The notes: generated by a model from the letters alone, not told the origin. A stretch of 64,000 nucleotides of DNA from Anas platyrhynchos (GCF_047663525.1 NC_092593.1:29972501-30036500), one strand, 5' to 3'. Positions 14,201-28,918 are shown, counted from the stretch's first letter. Program-made: numbers and translations.

Positions 14201-14902
14201 AGGGCTTTAAACAATCATTGGACAAGTGCAAAAAAATCTCTAGCTACATGTGTTACAGAAGGTCATTCTTCAGGTAGATGCACAGGTAGCCAAGTTAACC
14301 TCATCCCACCTAGGTCCCCAGCCAACAACACAATTTTGATGCTATTTTGGAAGGACGCACAGCGTGCCATGTATGCTGGCTAGCTGAAAGGAAGTTTTGC
14401 TCCTGCCAAGCGATGTCGCTCAGAAACTGGGTGCAAACCACACCAAAATCCTGGTTGCTGTCTGCCAGAACACCCACAAATCACACAAAACACCTTCCCA
14501 CCCTTTGCAAGATATCACACTAGAAGACAACCGTAGAAGATAAAGGTCTCAATATTGAATGAAACGAAGGAAAATCAAACATCTCCAACAATCTGTGGGA
14601 AAAATACAGCTGTACATGGACAGGGATTAGGCACATTGTTCAGATGGTTTTACTCAGAGTGTTTTTCCTAGTTAGCAAAGAAGGATTGTGGGCCGAGTTG
14701 ATTGTGTTCAATGCTCTTTGGGGATCCATACCTTAAGCACGCAGCTCCCACTGGCATTTATTACAGGCTACACAGAGTGACAAGAGTATAAAGCCTTTGT
14801 CCTGCTTGCCAAGTTCCTCTTGGAAAAACTGCAGTGCAAATGCAGCCTTAAAGACAGGCACCGCAGCTTTATAAAGCAAGGGGTGTTTTTTTAAGCAATC
14901 TT

Positions 14903-14926
14903 AAAAAAAAAAAAAAAAAAAAAAAA
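14903..14926. repeat. A24 homopolymer
   Basis: An uninterrupted run of 24 A, without a recognisable retrocopy body next to it. Confidence 0.9.
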
Positions 14927-17073
14927 GGCTGATCTCAGGCAGATTTTACAACCTCTTCATTCATGTGGAAGAAGACCCAGCAAATCATAGATGATTTCAA
15001 GATTCCTCATAGGCTGCTCTGCATTCAAGTCCTGCAGAATACAAGTTCCCATAATTGCTGCTGCAAAGAGGGCTTTCAAAATCCTGTCCAAGTGGATTTT
15101 GTCACCTCGGCTCTAAACTGGCAGGCAGCAAGCTGACTCTGATTTTAGAACTGCCAGTCGAGTTTGAACTGCAGAATGTTATTTATTTATTTATTTTTTA
15201 TTGTCACTTACTGGAAATTCAGCATTCAGTCACATAACTCAAAATAGAGAGTTTAAGTATGATACAAAGTGGTTTGCTTTAAGGAAGCTGATGTGGAACT
15301 GGGACTGTGAGTGCAACAGGATATTTGACAGTCACTCCTCAACACCATTTCCAGATAAGAGTAATGACAGGTTTTACAGCTTGTTAGAGCTTGGCCTGAC
15401 TTGTCCTTCAGAGTCAGGTAGGAGCCAGGAATATCAGCATAGGACGGTACCAGTTTTGTCCATAGGAATTGCTACCACCATTACAGCATTACTGGCTTGC
15501 ATTCAGAAGTCCTAACAATTCTTATTTTATGTAGAGGGAAACAAGTTTGGCTTCGGTAAATTGTAACTGGTACATAACTGGGTGGTAAAACAGTGTTTTT
15601 GTCACATAATGGTTTTAATTCCTCTAGTGCTCAGGCCAGGGCATACAGCTCCCAGCAGAGACAAAGGCATTGGTTCCTAACTTCTGGAAGAGCTACCTCT
15701 TTCCTTGCACAGCAGGTGAGAGATCAGGGCAGACCCTTTCCTCACTCATATTGGCCTTATAAGCAGATGGCTGAAAAGAAAGAGCAATGACTCAGATTTG
15801 GTGGGTTTGCTTACTTATTTAAGGATGCAACTGATTCATGCTACATGATAAAAATTTATCTTGGGGCAGAAAAAGCTGAAGGTTGTTGAAGACAATATGT
15901 ATACTTGGTAGTTGTAGTGATAATTTTGTGCTGAATCCTTGTCCCAGCTATTCACTGAAGTCACACCATTTACAGCCATTGTCCCTAACTCTTGGGGTTG
16001 AATGATAAACACTATATAAAGATGGTTAATGCTATGAAGAATTTGGAGAACATTACTGAGGGAAACATCCAGGGGCTCCTTATGCCACGTTTTGGGGAAA
16101 CAAGGGAAGCCTGAAAGGCCTGGTTCAGGTGGAGGGATCTGCTCCCGCTAGAAGAAAATGCTGGGATGCAGCTTCTGATTCTAAAAATGCCTGAGCGTTT
16201 TATTCTGAGCCTACACTTTTTTTTTTTTCTAGCTTACCTGATAAAAACAGCCAGTTGGGCTGTCAGAAGGGGAATTTCTTGCCAGAGCTATTGACAGCTG
16301 GGGTACAGGTCTCATACTGAACCAGTGCTGGGCATCCTCATGCTATGGTCCCACTGACTTGGCCACAGTACTTCTAGTAGTACACAGCATGTTCAGTGCT
16401 TTGTGTTTTCCTTCCCCCATCAGCAACGGAGCATTGCACACGTGGTGAACGAGTTCTAGGAAAACAGCATGAAAAATAAATGACAACAATGCTGAAGATG
16501 ACTTTCCAGGGCCTGAACTGGACCACGAAGCTTTAGTCTTGGCAGACACAGGAACCAAAGATGCTTCCCCAGAGAGGTGGTAGCAGTTGGAAGTGGCCTG
16601 TTTGAGGTATTTCCTCTCCAGAATTAGGCTGTCACTACTGATATGCCAAGCAGGTTTGTATTTGTGGCTTCTGCTGACTCCTCAGACTTTACCTAAAAAC
16701 TTTTCTATGATATCCAAAGCCACTTCTCACACCCACGCATGGCTAAGGTCAGCCACTCCTGCTGGAGGGTACAGACACCTTATGCACAGCCCAGCTGCTC
16801 CTGTGTACACAGCAACCCCTTTTTCAGGTCACAGCCTGATGCATAAATATTGGAGGAAGTGATTCCAGAGAGCAGTCCTGGTTGGCAAGGCAGTAGTAAA
16901 TGCTACCATTCACACTGTTACAGCAAAAGCCCAATCATTCATGAGTAAGGAAGGATGAGTGGAAGAGAAGCTCTTTTTCTCCTCTTCTGACTTGAGCAGT
17001 CAATTTCCACTTTCCTGCAGAGAACATTCAGATTTTAGCTCTGATGAATTTCCATAAGAACATTGCTCATCAG

Positions 17074-17101
17074 AAAAAAAAAAAAAAAAAAAGAAAAAAA
17101 A
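17074..17101. repeat. Interrupted poly(A) tract
   Basis: A run of 19 A, then G, then 8 A. Simple sequence. Confidence 0.9.
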
Positions 17102-18470
17102 CAGAAGGAAGGTAAACAGGCTCTCTGCTCCACGTACCCAACTGTTCAACAAGCCCAATTTGCTGTGATGTGGCACAGGGACATTTAGCAGAGATGATGA
17201 ACCAGGCCCAGCCTTTTCTTTTCTGGAGCAAGATCCCAGCTGCTTCAGCTGAAGAAACACCTCTTAGAGTGGAGGCCCATAAGCAGCTGTTACTGCTGTA
17301 GTATCTGCCAGGAAAGAAGGGAAGTGGGAGGACCACAGACTCGAGTTTGCTTCGGATTCACTACCCTGGCTGAACGAGAAGCAGCCTATTTTTACCAGCA
17401 TGGAGAACATTCCTGCCCACCTCACAGCAAAGTCAACCCTGCTACAAATTTCTCTTGCAGTCTACCCCAATTGCTGCCTTCAGTCACTGGGTGAGGCAAG
17501 GAAGTACAAATTCTGCAGTGACTTCGGGTTAAGTGCTAAAATCATGAATGCAGTTATGCAAATGCCAAAGTAACACGTATTTGAAGTGACAACCCATTAA
17601 GCTGTTTTAATTCTCAGCATCATAAAGGATTTAATAAACATTGCAATGCAAGACCAGAATGAACAGGGAAATACAGATTTTAAATAATTTCCAATATAAC
17701 TATGCCCTCACCTAGGACAGTTATCAATGGAAACACGAGGAAAGGTCAGGATGGACTTAGAAATTAAAGCCCCAAGAAGAAATTTGTGAGCCCATGGTCC
17801 CTTGGCCAGACAAGCTTCTTACACCTCAGACCATGTTCCCTACCACTATAGCAGCTCCGCTGTCTCTGTCCAGTACCCAGGAGGTTCTGGATGCTGCGAG
17901 TGAAATTGTATAACATGTTGCCTGGATCAGTGAAGCAACAGTATTTTTTCATCCTTCACTTTACTCAAATTGCAAGTTTGGCACCTGAAATCGAACTCAG
18001 CAACAGTCAGCATTTCCTGAGATATGCATTTCATATCCAGCAGAATTAAAGCAGCATATAGGCAAGAAAAGAGCATGAAGTGCAGCTGCGCTACCGACTC
18101 GTTCTTAGCATCACAGTGAACTTGCAATGTGTGCTCTTGCAGAAGCTTGGAAACGGTTTCAGATGAGTCTGTGAAGAGGAAAGTGGGCTACAACAATTAC
18201 CAAATTCTTTAAGAATTTTGAGGACATTCTCAAAATTTTCTCTTCTTTTTTCCGTCCTCATAAGATCTCAGCAGGTACCATACATAGTGCACTTGGCTTC
18301 TGTACTGCTCTTTTGTCTCTCTCTGACTCCTGATGATGATACATCCTAGAGATCTTTGCTCTCAAGTGCTTTCCAGCCTATTCATCAGGGCGAGACAACA
18401 ATCCGACATTACATTGTTGATTGTGATTGCATGGCACTTAGCAGTTTTCCATGTCCAGGAGGTTTCAGTT

Positions 18471-18596
18471 TAATCCCTAGAGGTGTTCAAGACCGGGCTG
18501 GACAAGGCCCCGGGGCAACCTGATCTAGTGGATGGGGGTTGGAAATAGATGGTCTTTAAGGTCCCTTCCAACCTGAGCCATTCTGTGATTCTATGA
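18471..18596 (+). mobile_element. CR1 LINE 3'-end fragment
   Basis: The last codons of CR1 ORF2 plus its short 3' UTR. The end matches the family: a 'gatggtctttaaggtcccttccaacc' type segment followed by the terminal octamer repeats ATTCTGTG and ATTCTATG. It differs in many bases from the full-length CR1 at 56-61 kb, so it belongs to a different, older subfamily. It is strongly 5'-truncated, as most CR1 copies are. Confidence 0.9.
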
Positions 18597-19012
18597 TAAC
18601 GCTGACACCATGAGCCTCATTTCTACATTTTCATATATTCTACAGCACTGCTACTCAAGACTAAACCCAAGACTGCTTAAAAATCCACCTCCTAGTCCTT
18701 TGAGAATGCATTCCATACAACTTTATTGTCTTGGGAGATATAACCCTGGGAATGACCTTCCTCTAGGAATACAGTGCTGATTTTATGTGCAGCTCTTGGA
18801 GGCGATATAGGGCTGCAAAGCTAGCTGCCTCATTCTCTAGCAGCAAAAGCAGGAAAACTACCTAGTCCCATACTTCTCAGAACACTGCCTCAGGTACACC
18901 AGGCCACAACAAAGTGTCTCATGCCAGAAAGGAAAAAGTGAAGGTATCTGATGTTGCTATATTGTGTGGTTTCTAGACAGTAGTGTCCTTCTAATCAATG
19001 ATAGCTGAAGAA

Positions 19013-19211
19013 TCACAGAATCACAGAATTTCTAGGTTGGAAGAGACCTCAAGATCATCGAGTCCAACCTCTAACCTAACACTAACAGTCCCCACTAAAC
19101 CATATCCCTAAGCTCTACATCTAAACGTCTTTTAAAGACTTCCAGGGATGGTGACTCCACCACCTCCCTGGGCAGCCTGTTCCAGTGCCTAACAACCCTT
19201 TCAGTAAAGAA
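19013..19211 (-). mobile_element. Young CR1 LINE 3'-end fragment
   Basis: On the minus strand this is identical, base for base as far as I can align it by eye, to the last ~199 bases of the full-length CR1 in this window (about 60,471-60,669). That includes the ORF2 C-terminal codons, the stop, the 3' hairpin and the two ATTCTGTG octamers. It is 5'-truncated within the 'NFFTERVV' codons. Identity over this length points to recent insertion from the same subfamily. Confidence 0.95.
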
Positions 19212-22200
19212 CTCAAGAGCAAAAGGGTAGAAGAAAATCTTCTGGGTATTAGAGAGACATATTTATACCTATATACCTATATGTGTATATTAACACACAC
19301 ACTTAATCTCCAGGTGTCCCTCTCAGCTGCAATTTCTTGGAGACACCATCTTTGTGGTGCAATTCAAGTAGCTTTTGCTATAAGCTTGCACAGTAGGAGG
19401 TAACCACTCGTTAGGACACACTGGCTGCAGAAAGCCAATGCATGTGTCTGCAGTTCTGAAAGCAAGTCATTTGATGGGAACTAAGAGACTGGTTCTTTGA
19501 ACTAACTCCTCGTCAACAAGAGTTGTACAAGTATTTTGTACTGTAAGTATTTGGACCTGATCAACAGTGCTGTATTTGCATACTCAACTAGGGAAAAACA
19601 AACAAAAAAACAGAAGGCCCTCGAGGGCAGAGTTATGTCATTCCAAAACCTGAATCTATTAATCTAACAGCAGATTCTACGAATACCCACAAAATAGCCT
19701 CCAGGCTCTGAAATCTTCCCTCTCCAAGTTGATGGCAGGTGTACACAGATTGATCTCTTATTGAGACTGCAACAACACCACTTGCAGCATTAGCTGCTAT
19801 TTGAACAACTCACACCAACTTTCTGCTTTACTGAAGTAAGAATTAGCCAGGAAAAAGCAAAACAAGACCTGAACCCCGAGGTTCCAGAAAGCAGTAGGCA
19901 GCCCAGGAGACCCAATGTCCCTGAAACACCAAAATTTCTGCTCTGCTCAGGTGTTTGATAGACAGCAGTGAAGGCAAGAGCAAATATCAATGCATAAAAT
20001 GACGTACCTCCTTTGTTTCCTGAGCCTCCTAAACTGAGAAAGGACAGCTTTGCAGATGGTAAATCCCAGTATCAGCTGATGAATCAATCCACTGGTAGTG
20101 AAGGGCATATTTTAGACTACATGGTGCAGTAAAACAAACATGAGGTTGCCTTAAGGGATCTACTTGCCTTCTGGGAAACTGTTCTTGAGCTTTCTTCTAC
20201 AGTACATCATTCACACCCACACAGCTCCTCTCAATTTCAGTCTTCCGGATTCAAACAGAATTGCAATCCCATGATAGGCTAATAACACCAATTCATTAAT
20301 CATTTTGAGCCCTTTCCCTAGGGCAATCCAACCTTGCCTACAGCTGCCAAGTATCAGGCTCGTTTAATCTCTAACCTAGTTTCAGAACTGCCTCGTCTCC
20401 CTGCCTTTCAGCTTGCATTTTACTTGCACATTTGAACTGGCTGTCCCTAATCAGTGAAGACCAGGATGAGGGGAGGGGAAAAAAAAAAAAGGGAGACAGA
20501 CTTTTATTATTGTTTTTGTTAAACTTAGTGTCTTGGAACCAGATGGTGTCTGACTTGTCTAATTCTACTCTAAAAGTAGGCTCAAAAGAATGAGTAACCA
20601 CAAACCGGGCAGAGCTCTGTGCCAGCAAGTATATAGGTCTCTCTGATAACTGCAAAGCATTTGTTTACTGTATGAAGCAGTATCTCCATACAACAGCATG
20701 TTCTGTAGTTGCATTATATGGGATTATATAGACCCAGCCACGCAGAGCACCCTTTAGCAATTCACATTCTATGATTCTGTGACTTGGTGCCCTGGCATCG
20801 AGTACCCCAGACAAAGAGATAAAACTCCAGAGTTTTAAAATCCAGGGCCAAGTCTTTCAGTTTCTCTGGGAGCTCAGACGTGCCTATTGAGGTCACACTC
20901 CACTCCTACAAGCCAGGCTCTGGGACACAATGGTCTCTTAAACCCCTGCAGGGCCAGGCCGAAAGCCCTGCAGTATAAACAGAGCATGGATACGAATACA
21001 AAACAGATGGAGTTTCCTGAATCACTGGCAGCATTCACATTCAAACCATGGCTGACTGCAGCCTACCAGTATGTCCCAGTGGAACTCCAATCCTCTGCTC
21101 CAAGCTGCTGTTCTCCAGCAGAGAGAATGCAGATGTCACTGCAAATGTCAACTAATGACAGGCAAGAGCACCACGCTGAATGTCTGTGCTTTTGTTCACA
21201 GTGGGACCGTGCAACATTTTCAGTAAATAGTAAGTTCTCCTAAAAATAGGGTTTTTAGGAAAACTAGATCATTGGCAACTTTTAGCAGAGTTGTTTCAGC
21301 CAGAGAAGGATGAGAAATTCAGAAGTGTCAGAACATAGTCTGTTATACAATCACAGATATCAATGAAATAGGCATTTCACTATGAAATAGTCATAATGAT
21401 TAGTTATTTGAAAGAATATTCAGTAATGTATTGGGGCAGAAAGCCAAGGTCCAGTATTTTAGCCAGAGGCTTTTTCTCCACTGTCTTGCAGTGAACCTAC
21501 TAAATCTGTGACACTCTTCAAACTACAGGTTTAACAACAACAGCACCCAAGAATCCCTTGAATGTATTCACACCTGCCTCCTGGAAATCCTCTCATCTTC
21601 CTACTTTACTGACCACATAGGGTTAAAAATAGATCCCCCTTGGCTAGCTCACAGTGGTTATGCTCACATGCTGAAAAGAGGTCACTGCCTTGCTCCAATG
21701 GCAGGAGGTAAATGGCACCACTTTATTGACTCTGCATGGTCTCTGGAACTGGAGTCACCTCCCCATTCACTTCTGGTCTTTCCCCATATACCCAGGTACA
21801 TTTTCAGGCTTTGACACATAAGCTTTCTGGAAAATAAACCCTTGTTCTGGTTCACTGAACACATTGCACATCTACAGATCCCTTTGAAAGATGCAGGCTT
21901 GGAACACTGCTCTTGTGACAGTCTTTCTCGATGCAATAACCTCATCTATTTGGAGCATTTTCTCTCTGATAGGAAAGAGGGTGTGAGGTCTGGGTTATTT
22001 TTTGATACTGCCTGTTCCAACCAGAAAATTCACCATCAGGACTGGTAAATCTTTTAAAAAACATTTAGGAGCTCAAGATGCTGAAATGATAAAAGGTTTG
22101 CAATTCACCAGTTTTTAGCTATCTTGGAAAACCAATCCATTCAAAAAACTTACTATCAATTTTATCATTTCATACATTCAGTGCTTCTTCCCCTCAAAAT

Positions 22201-25200
22201 ACTCTGGAAGACCATTGCACTGTGCAGGAATGGTATAAAATATTCCTTAGTGGCCCCTGCACTAGAAACCAGAGGTGGTTTTTTTATTTATTTATTTTTT
22301 CCTATTTTTGCTCCTCTTCACAAAATACCTAGCAAATGCTCTTGATGGCATTTTCTCACTGTTGTACAAAACTGCCTTCAGTATTCAAATACCATGGACA
22401 ATTAAAACCCTTCAAAACACATAAAGAAAGAAAAAAAGAGCTGGTACTGAGGCTTCCACTGCCCCAGCCTACTAACCCACAGGTGTCAAGTAGCCCTTTT
22501 TAAAAAGAAATACACTTGTAAGGCCCCAAGAGAACCATTCACTGCAGCCTCAGAGGTTGTCTACAACCACCACCTCTGCACTAGATGCACTTCTGAAGTG
22601 CTGTCCACTCACTTTGTAATTTTGTCCATGCCAGTTTTTGAGCTGTGACTCTCCTTCACCTTGTACATGTATCATGACTATTTTACTTCTCTAGTATTCT
22701 CCTTAGGGAGAACTATCTCCCTCATTACGGAGATATTTCTATACTCCAGGTGTACTCCCAAGAAAATTTCAGTCAAGATGCTTGCTGTGGATGCAAGGAC
22801 TCCTGCTTAAATTCCAGGTTCAGATGTTTCTGACTGCCAATTCTCTGCTCAGTGCCTATTTTCAATTAGATTTTTTTTTTTTCTCCCCATTTAAATCAAC
22901 AGCCTCCAATTTGGGAGGCACTTTTTCCCCCCCTCCATTACTTATTCCAGACCTGGAGGCTCAGCTAGCAGCAGCACCTACCCTCCTGCCTAGAACAAGA
23001 TTCAGTCTCCAAAAGCACATAAGATCCTCTTTAAACTTACATTAATCATTGCCTGTAATCCCTGGGATCCTGCCAGACTCTGCGGTTTTCCGGGTGGTCT
23101 CCTGCTTCAACCCCAAGTCTCTGAGCTAGCTAATGCCCTGAACCGGTTTGGTCTCTGAAGGCCAACAAAAAATCCCAGTTTCCATCTTACTCTCTGTTTG
23201 TTCCAGTTCAGCCTCCCCGTGACTTAATCTGCAGTGAACGTCCAGATGAATTCCAGGAGCTTAAATTCCTTGAAAGAATAAGGCCCATGTTTCAGGCCTC
23301 CCTTTCCAGCACCGGTTTCCAACAGTGGCCTAACAGTGGTTTTGTAACGCAGACAGTCACAAAGAACAGGCAACTCCCACCAAAGATTCAGAATTAAAGC
23401 TCAGAGAGAAAGCAGTAACAAAGTCAGGGCTGGAGTTTTACGTTCTGTGAAGATCGCTGGTGTTAAGTTCTTGTTTCACCAAGAAAGTGACACAGACACA
23501 GCATGAAGAAAACTTGAACAGGTTTTCCAGAACATCACATTCTGGAAAGAGAAGAGCCAGCCCAGGCCAGGTCAGCAAAGTGCCTCCTTCCCTGAGAGTC
23601 CTCTTGGGCCTTGCCTGATGCCATCAGCCAGTGAGGCATGTGAGAACATTGTAAAGGAGAAGCTCACTCCTTCATGCCACAGGAAAAAATGAGAACAGCT
23701 CTCCTTAGCCAAGATCCAGCTGGGAGACCTTCTTGGGCCTTCACGTAGCAGCTCGTCCTGCTGAGCCCCCCAAATCCCCTCAGCAATGGGCACAGAAGCT
23801 CCTTCAGAAAAACTGGTCTGAGGTTCAAGAATCTACCGGTTGCTGGAGATCTCTGCTTCCTGCAGAGGACGCAAGGCCTGAATGCATCACGAGACAGACA
23901 CAACAGGCTGCCAGGACCAAGCATTTGTACTGGAGCCACCAGAAAACAGAAAACACAGTGGCAGCTGCCAAACGTGAGGTAGCAGCAATTTCCTTCCAGG
24001 TTGGGTAAGCATTAACTGGTGCACCTGAGCTTTAAAAGCCATTATGGTTGCCCTTGTTGATGTTAATCAGCTGCAGGGAATAAGCTGAGATCTTGAACTA
24101 GAGAGCCTACAGGTAGGAGCAGGGGTGAGGAGAGGTGGGTGAGCAGCTCAGTGGTGTCACAGCAGCAATACGAATAGCTCCAGGTCAGGAGTAAATACAT
24201 AGAAATGCCTTTACTTAGGCCTAAGCAGAAAGCAGGCCCTTATGCCTCCTTTTTTATTTTGTTTTTCAGTACAGACCACGCTCTACCCAGTTGGAGAAAC
24301 CTCCACCCAGCTGTGCAAGAAAAACTTCAAGTCCCACTGCCCTATATTGAACTTGTTGCTCTAGAAACTACAGCTCTAAAATTAACCCCCATCCACAACC
24401 ACCGTTTCAGTAGCTCCCCTCTTACCAAAGGTATCTTATAGCCCGCAGCCCGATGCAAGGGATGGATGGGAAATCTGATTAAAAGCCATTTTACCAAAAA
24501 GCATCAGCTATCATGCAGGAAAGGGAAGCATTTACTCTCCTTGGAGATAAAAACAAGCAAAACTACCTTTGTGCCTGGAGCAGAAGTTAAACTCAGGGCT
24601 CCCACATGTAAAACAAACCCTCTAGACATGCCAGGATTTTTTCATTTGTAGTCTCTCCTCTTCTTCCTCCTCCCCCATTCTCTTCACCATCTAAACAAAC
24701 AGGTCCTCCTTCCCCAAAAGTCATTTTATGGCACAGCAGGACAGAAATCACAAAGAAATGAAAAAAGAAAAAAAAAAAAAACCTCGAGAATTTGAAAACT
24801 CAGACCCTTTCTCCCCTGTGTCAGCCTTGCATTTATTCAATTCTGACACCTAGTGGGCACCGCTACCAGCAGGCAGTGGAAGTGGCCTGCTGTGCTCACC
24901 AACAGCCTTATCAGTAATGCTGATGCCCATCAGCTGCTGGCTGATGCTGCCGTGAGGGATGTGCTCCATCCTTAGCACAGCTGTGCTTCTTTAGGCCCTC
25001 CCAGGCCTCTGTGCTGAATTTGCACTTGCAGACACATTGAGAGCTGCACGTTTTGCGGTAGAGTCAAGGCTGGAAAAGGCTCGAGCGCTGATCCCAACGT
25101 CTCACTGCCCTGAGTCAGGAAACAGGCTTGGCGATTAAGGCCTATCCTTCATTTCAGAGGGATCATCCAGGGGTCAGTCTGTTTTGTCACCCACCTGAGA

Positions 25201-28119
25201 TTAAGTTGCTGACAGTGAAGCGTGTGCCAGGAAATCTCCACATTCTTTCAGGATGAGCAGTAAGCTGCTTTTGAACAAGGGCTTGGTTCCATTCAGCTTT
25301 TCCTCAAGATGATCTCTGCCCTCGGGAAATTTTCTAGACTAGTTTCTCGCAGCACTGAACCCCCACGGTTGCTGGTAATTCTATCCATTCCCAGCCAGCT
25401 GAAATGAACAAATTTGCTGTGGGGCTACCACAGCACCAGCATGCTTTCCATAATGGCAGAAACCAAACTAGTGTAAGGCACAACATGCACTCTGTGCAGC
25501 TATAATCACCGAGAATCTGTGGTGTGATGGCAAAGAGAGGGTCTAGGACATGAAATGCTGTGCCACCTGGGAGTGCAAATCCCACTGTGTTTCCCCAAGT
25601 GTTGATAGAAGGGCGGGTAAACCTGGGAACCGAGAACAGGTTTTTTTGCAGCACCGTATGGTGTTACCCTTCATCAATACCACACCATGGGGATTCCTGC
25701 TTAGACACTGCCAGCATAAGAACTATTGGGGTGTACACACACAGAAAAAAAAAATAAATAAAAGAGAGAAAATGCACGTTGAAGGAGTGATTCTAACGTG
25801 AGTGCAGCTTTTATTAGCTTTTCAGAGAAGGTAAAAATTCAATGGGTTTCCTCCTCCCACAGGGGCAAACTGAGATGCTGAAGGTCTGCATAGGACATGC
25901 TTGTTCACTGTTGTATGCAGGAACAGATACCCTTATGCTGTCCCAGCCACAGCAGGGGGCTTCGGTTGTTCCTACTCATTCCTCAAATTATTGCACTATT
26001 CTCAGACCACATGCTAAGCCTTTTCTTCTGACTTCAGGCACTCCAAGCAAGTTAATCAATAAAGCAACTTAAAATGTAACTTTGAGGGGAGAAAAGTCCG
26101 AATCATCACAAACCCTCGCTTCTTTCCTTGTCCTACAATTACTGCTGCTCTGCATCGAAAGGGTGACCGCATTTTCACCTTTTGGTGAGGCAAGGCTCAG
26201 ACAAACTACCACAAAGTCTCTGCATGGAGCAAGCTCCAGTCTGATTGCTCCAGTGTCCCTTTACAGTATAGGAGAAAGGCAGTGTCTTACCTTACTTACT
26301 TTCAAAGCTAGCAAACTCCCGCGTAACACCCTGGCTCTCACTTAGCAAAGTTACTGTAATGAACAGCTTGGAGAGAGGGGCCACGGAGAGCCAGCCGCAC
26401 AGATGGACAGTATGTCAAAACATTTCGTGGTGCGGGAGTGCAAAAAGGGCTCGATGATAAACTTCTCCATTTAAGCTGTCTCCCTCCAAGGTAGGCATCT
26501 TTGGAGTCTGTCAGTGCACTTGGAGGTGAGGAGCTGACAGCAGTGAGGATGGGACTGAATACGAACAGAACCAGGATCCCAGTATGATTTCATGCCTCAG
26601 TCCCACTGAGGAGATATTTGCTCTTGGACACGGTTATGGTATTCCAGACCAGACTCTCAGACATGGGACTTGGAAGGAAACACCCATAGCAACTATCATT
26701 AGTGTGTTGGAGTAACAAGTGCTTGAGCCAGTGATCTGAGACCACGAAAGACTTTAGTAATTCAGACAAAAAATTACTCCGCAGCCCCAGAGAAACATCT
26801 GCACAGCAGATGTCACATCAGCTTCTCGATGTGAAGGTATTTGCATACATACAGCAGGGACCTTCAAGTACCTGTAATCCATTTTGTTGGGAAAGAAGCA
26901 TCAAACCATTCACTTCACAAACACTGCAGAGAAGTGCACGTAGCATATACGTGGCCCTTGTATGCTGTTTTTTGTATGTTGTAGCTTTTGTTGCTGTTAT
27001 TATTACATCAGGCAGCGGGAGATGTGACAGCCCATGCTACCATGATGCTCACCTGCAGGTCTTGACCCTGTTCCCAAGGGGCATGGCTGCAAATTCCTGC
27101 CTTCCGAGACGTTTTTGCTCATGGGACGTCCATGTTATCAATGCTAAGAGACCAGAAGACCTTTTCCACTGATTTAGCACAAGGGTTGCTTCTGGAGGTC
27201 AGAGGCAACCCCACTGTACTGTCAGTGTTTCCATTGAGTGATGGACAGACCCCTGCCACTGACCTTTTGTCCTCAGAGGGCAGATAATGATGTTGAAGGT
27301 AGCTTCCTGAAATAAATTGGTGCTCCCCTCTTGTTTGCTTACAGATGGTCATTTCTCCAAACCCACTGTACCTTAAAGAGCAATGGTCAGGCTCTGTTCA
27401 TCATTCTGGCATCCACTGGCCAGCCCTTAGCTCAAAGACAAGTTTTCTATGCCAGGTCTCGAAAGACCCACTGTCAAACCCTGTGGTCTCTTCTGTCTCT
27501 TTGTCCAGGCAAACAGTGCCATGACATAAGGATGTTGTAGCAAGCACACTCCCCTCCTCTTCCCCAATGCATTGGCCCGCCACTGCTCTCAGGCAGCAAA
27601 ATACAGAGATTGTTTTTAGGCCAGGAAAACTGTCTGTTGGGAGCAGTGAAAAACAGGAGTGAAATAGGGAAAAGTACAAGCACAGCTGAAGCTGGCTAGT
27701 GTATTAATCCACCCATCCCCTCCAGGCAACAAAGAACAGCTCTGACTTAGAAGAGCAGCTCAGGAAGTCCTTCCCACCCATGCCTTTGCCTGATGGGAAG
27801 ACATATATGACTGTTGCCATCCCAGAAAATTCACCTATTATTCTGATCCAGATTTGCACAGAGCCAGTACGAGCACTGCAGAAAACACCTAGCTGGAACT
27901 CCAGAGGCCTGCCTCCCATTAATTGCATCTTTCAAGCTACCAGAACAAATGGTCTAATCAACCCTATGCTTATACCAGGCAATTCAAAAGCATTAAGCCC
28001 TGACAAGGCCTGTAATTATAAAAAGGAACAGAGTCACAGGACTCTGCCGGAAGGGAGCATTTTAAACAAGAGCTGAGCTCAGTGGTCTATGTTGGTGGCT
28101 TAGGGAGCTTGATCATGGG
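19212..28119. other. Gene-free stretch
   Basis: No exon with splice context or recognised protein, no RNA gene and no long repeat. The largest open frames (about 120 codons at 20,887-21,243 and 26,810-27,172, plus strand) have no recognisable features. An isolated pair of CR1-like octamers at about 20,768-20,783 is too short to call. Confidence 0.5.
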
Positions 28120-28305
28120 AAGCAGAGTGCACCTGCAGCACCTGGGGAGGTTTGGGTTGCATGGCAGGAAGAATTTCTTCATGGAGAGGGAGCTCAGGCA
28201 TCAGAAAGGGCTGCCCAGGGAGGTGGCAGAGTCCCCGTCCCTGGAGACGTTTAAGAGAGGTGTGGATGTGGTACTGAGGGACACAACTTGGTAGTGAGAC
28301 TAGGT
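28120..28305 (+). mobile_element. CR1 LINE fragment (ORF2 C-terminus)
   Basis: The plus-strand frame reads a recognisable end of CR1 ORF2: '[18 protein letters not shown]', then '[14 protein letters not shown]', then a worn final segment. The terminal octamers are absent, so both ends are truncated or decayed. Confidence 0.88.
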
Positions 28306-28884
28306 AGGTTAACAGCCAAACCAAAACACACACACCACACACAAAGAAAACACAAATAAACCCAGAAAAGACAAAGGTATTTTGGCTATATCTAGCCCTT
28401 AAAGCTCGATGCCTGATGGGCTAAAACTCATGCCTTTGGGTTTGTAGCAGGACACCTTGTCCATAGCTGTTGCACCCTGGAGAAAAAGGAATTAAGTGCC
28501 TTTATTAGTATGAATGAATCAATAATTAGCTACAAGCATTACAGAAAATTACAAGCAACTGGCGATACAGAACACAGAGATAGAACAGTGATCCTTTAAT
28601 AGCATTGTTATGAGATGACAACATGTAGTAGACACAGTTACATGAGGTGGCAGAGACTGTCCTCCCACCGAGCTGTAACACACCAGAATGCTATCAGCTG
28701 ACCGGTGTACCCATACAGCATCTTACAAACTCATCCGACGACCATTTGACTTTAAAGTGATTGTAAGGAAAGACTCACTTCATTACAGAATAGATTTTCC
28801 TGAAAAAGAAAAGGAAATTTGTGTGTTTGTTCTTCAACATGCTGGATCTTTGAGGCTTGGTTCATCATATTCTCCAATCTCCTT

Positions 28885-28886
28885 AA

Positions 28887-28918
<32 letters not shown>

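Larger units (their letters stand above)
11211..18470. other. Gene-free stretch
   Basis: No coding exon, RNA gene or long repeat is recognised. Open frames up to 129 codons (for example minus-strand 13,517-13,906) lack splice context and known motifs. Simple tracts are listed separately. Confidence 0.55.

Noticed and set aside
20766-20783. Two octamers like the CR1 terminal repeat
   Set aside because: No CR1 body is recognisable upstream; too short to call a copy.
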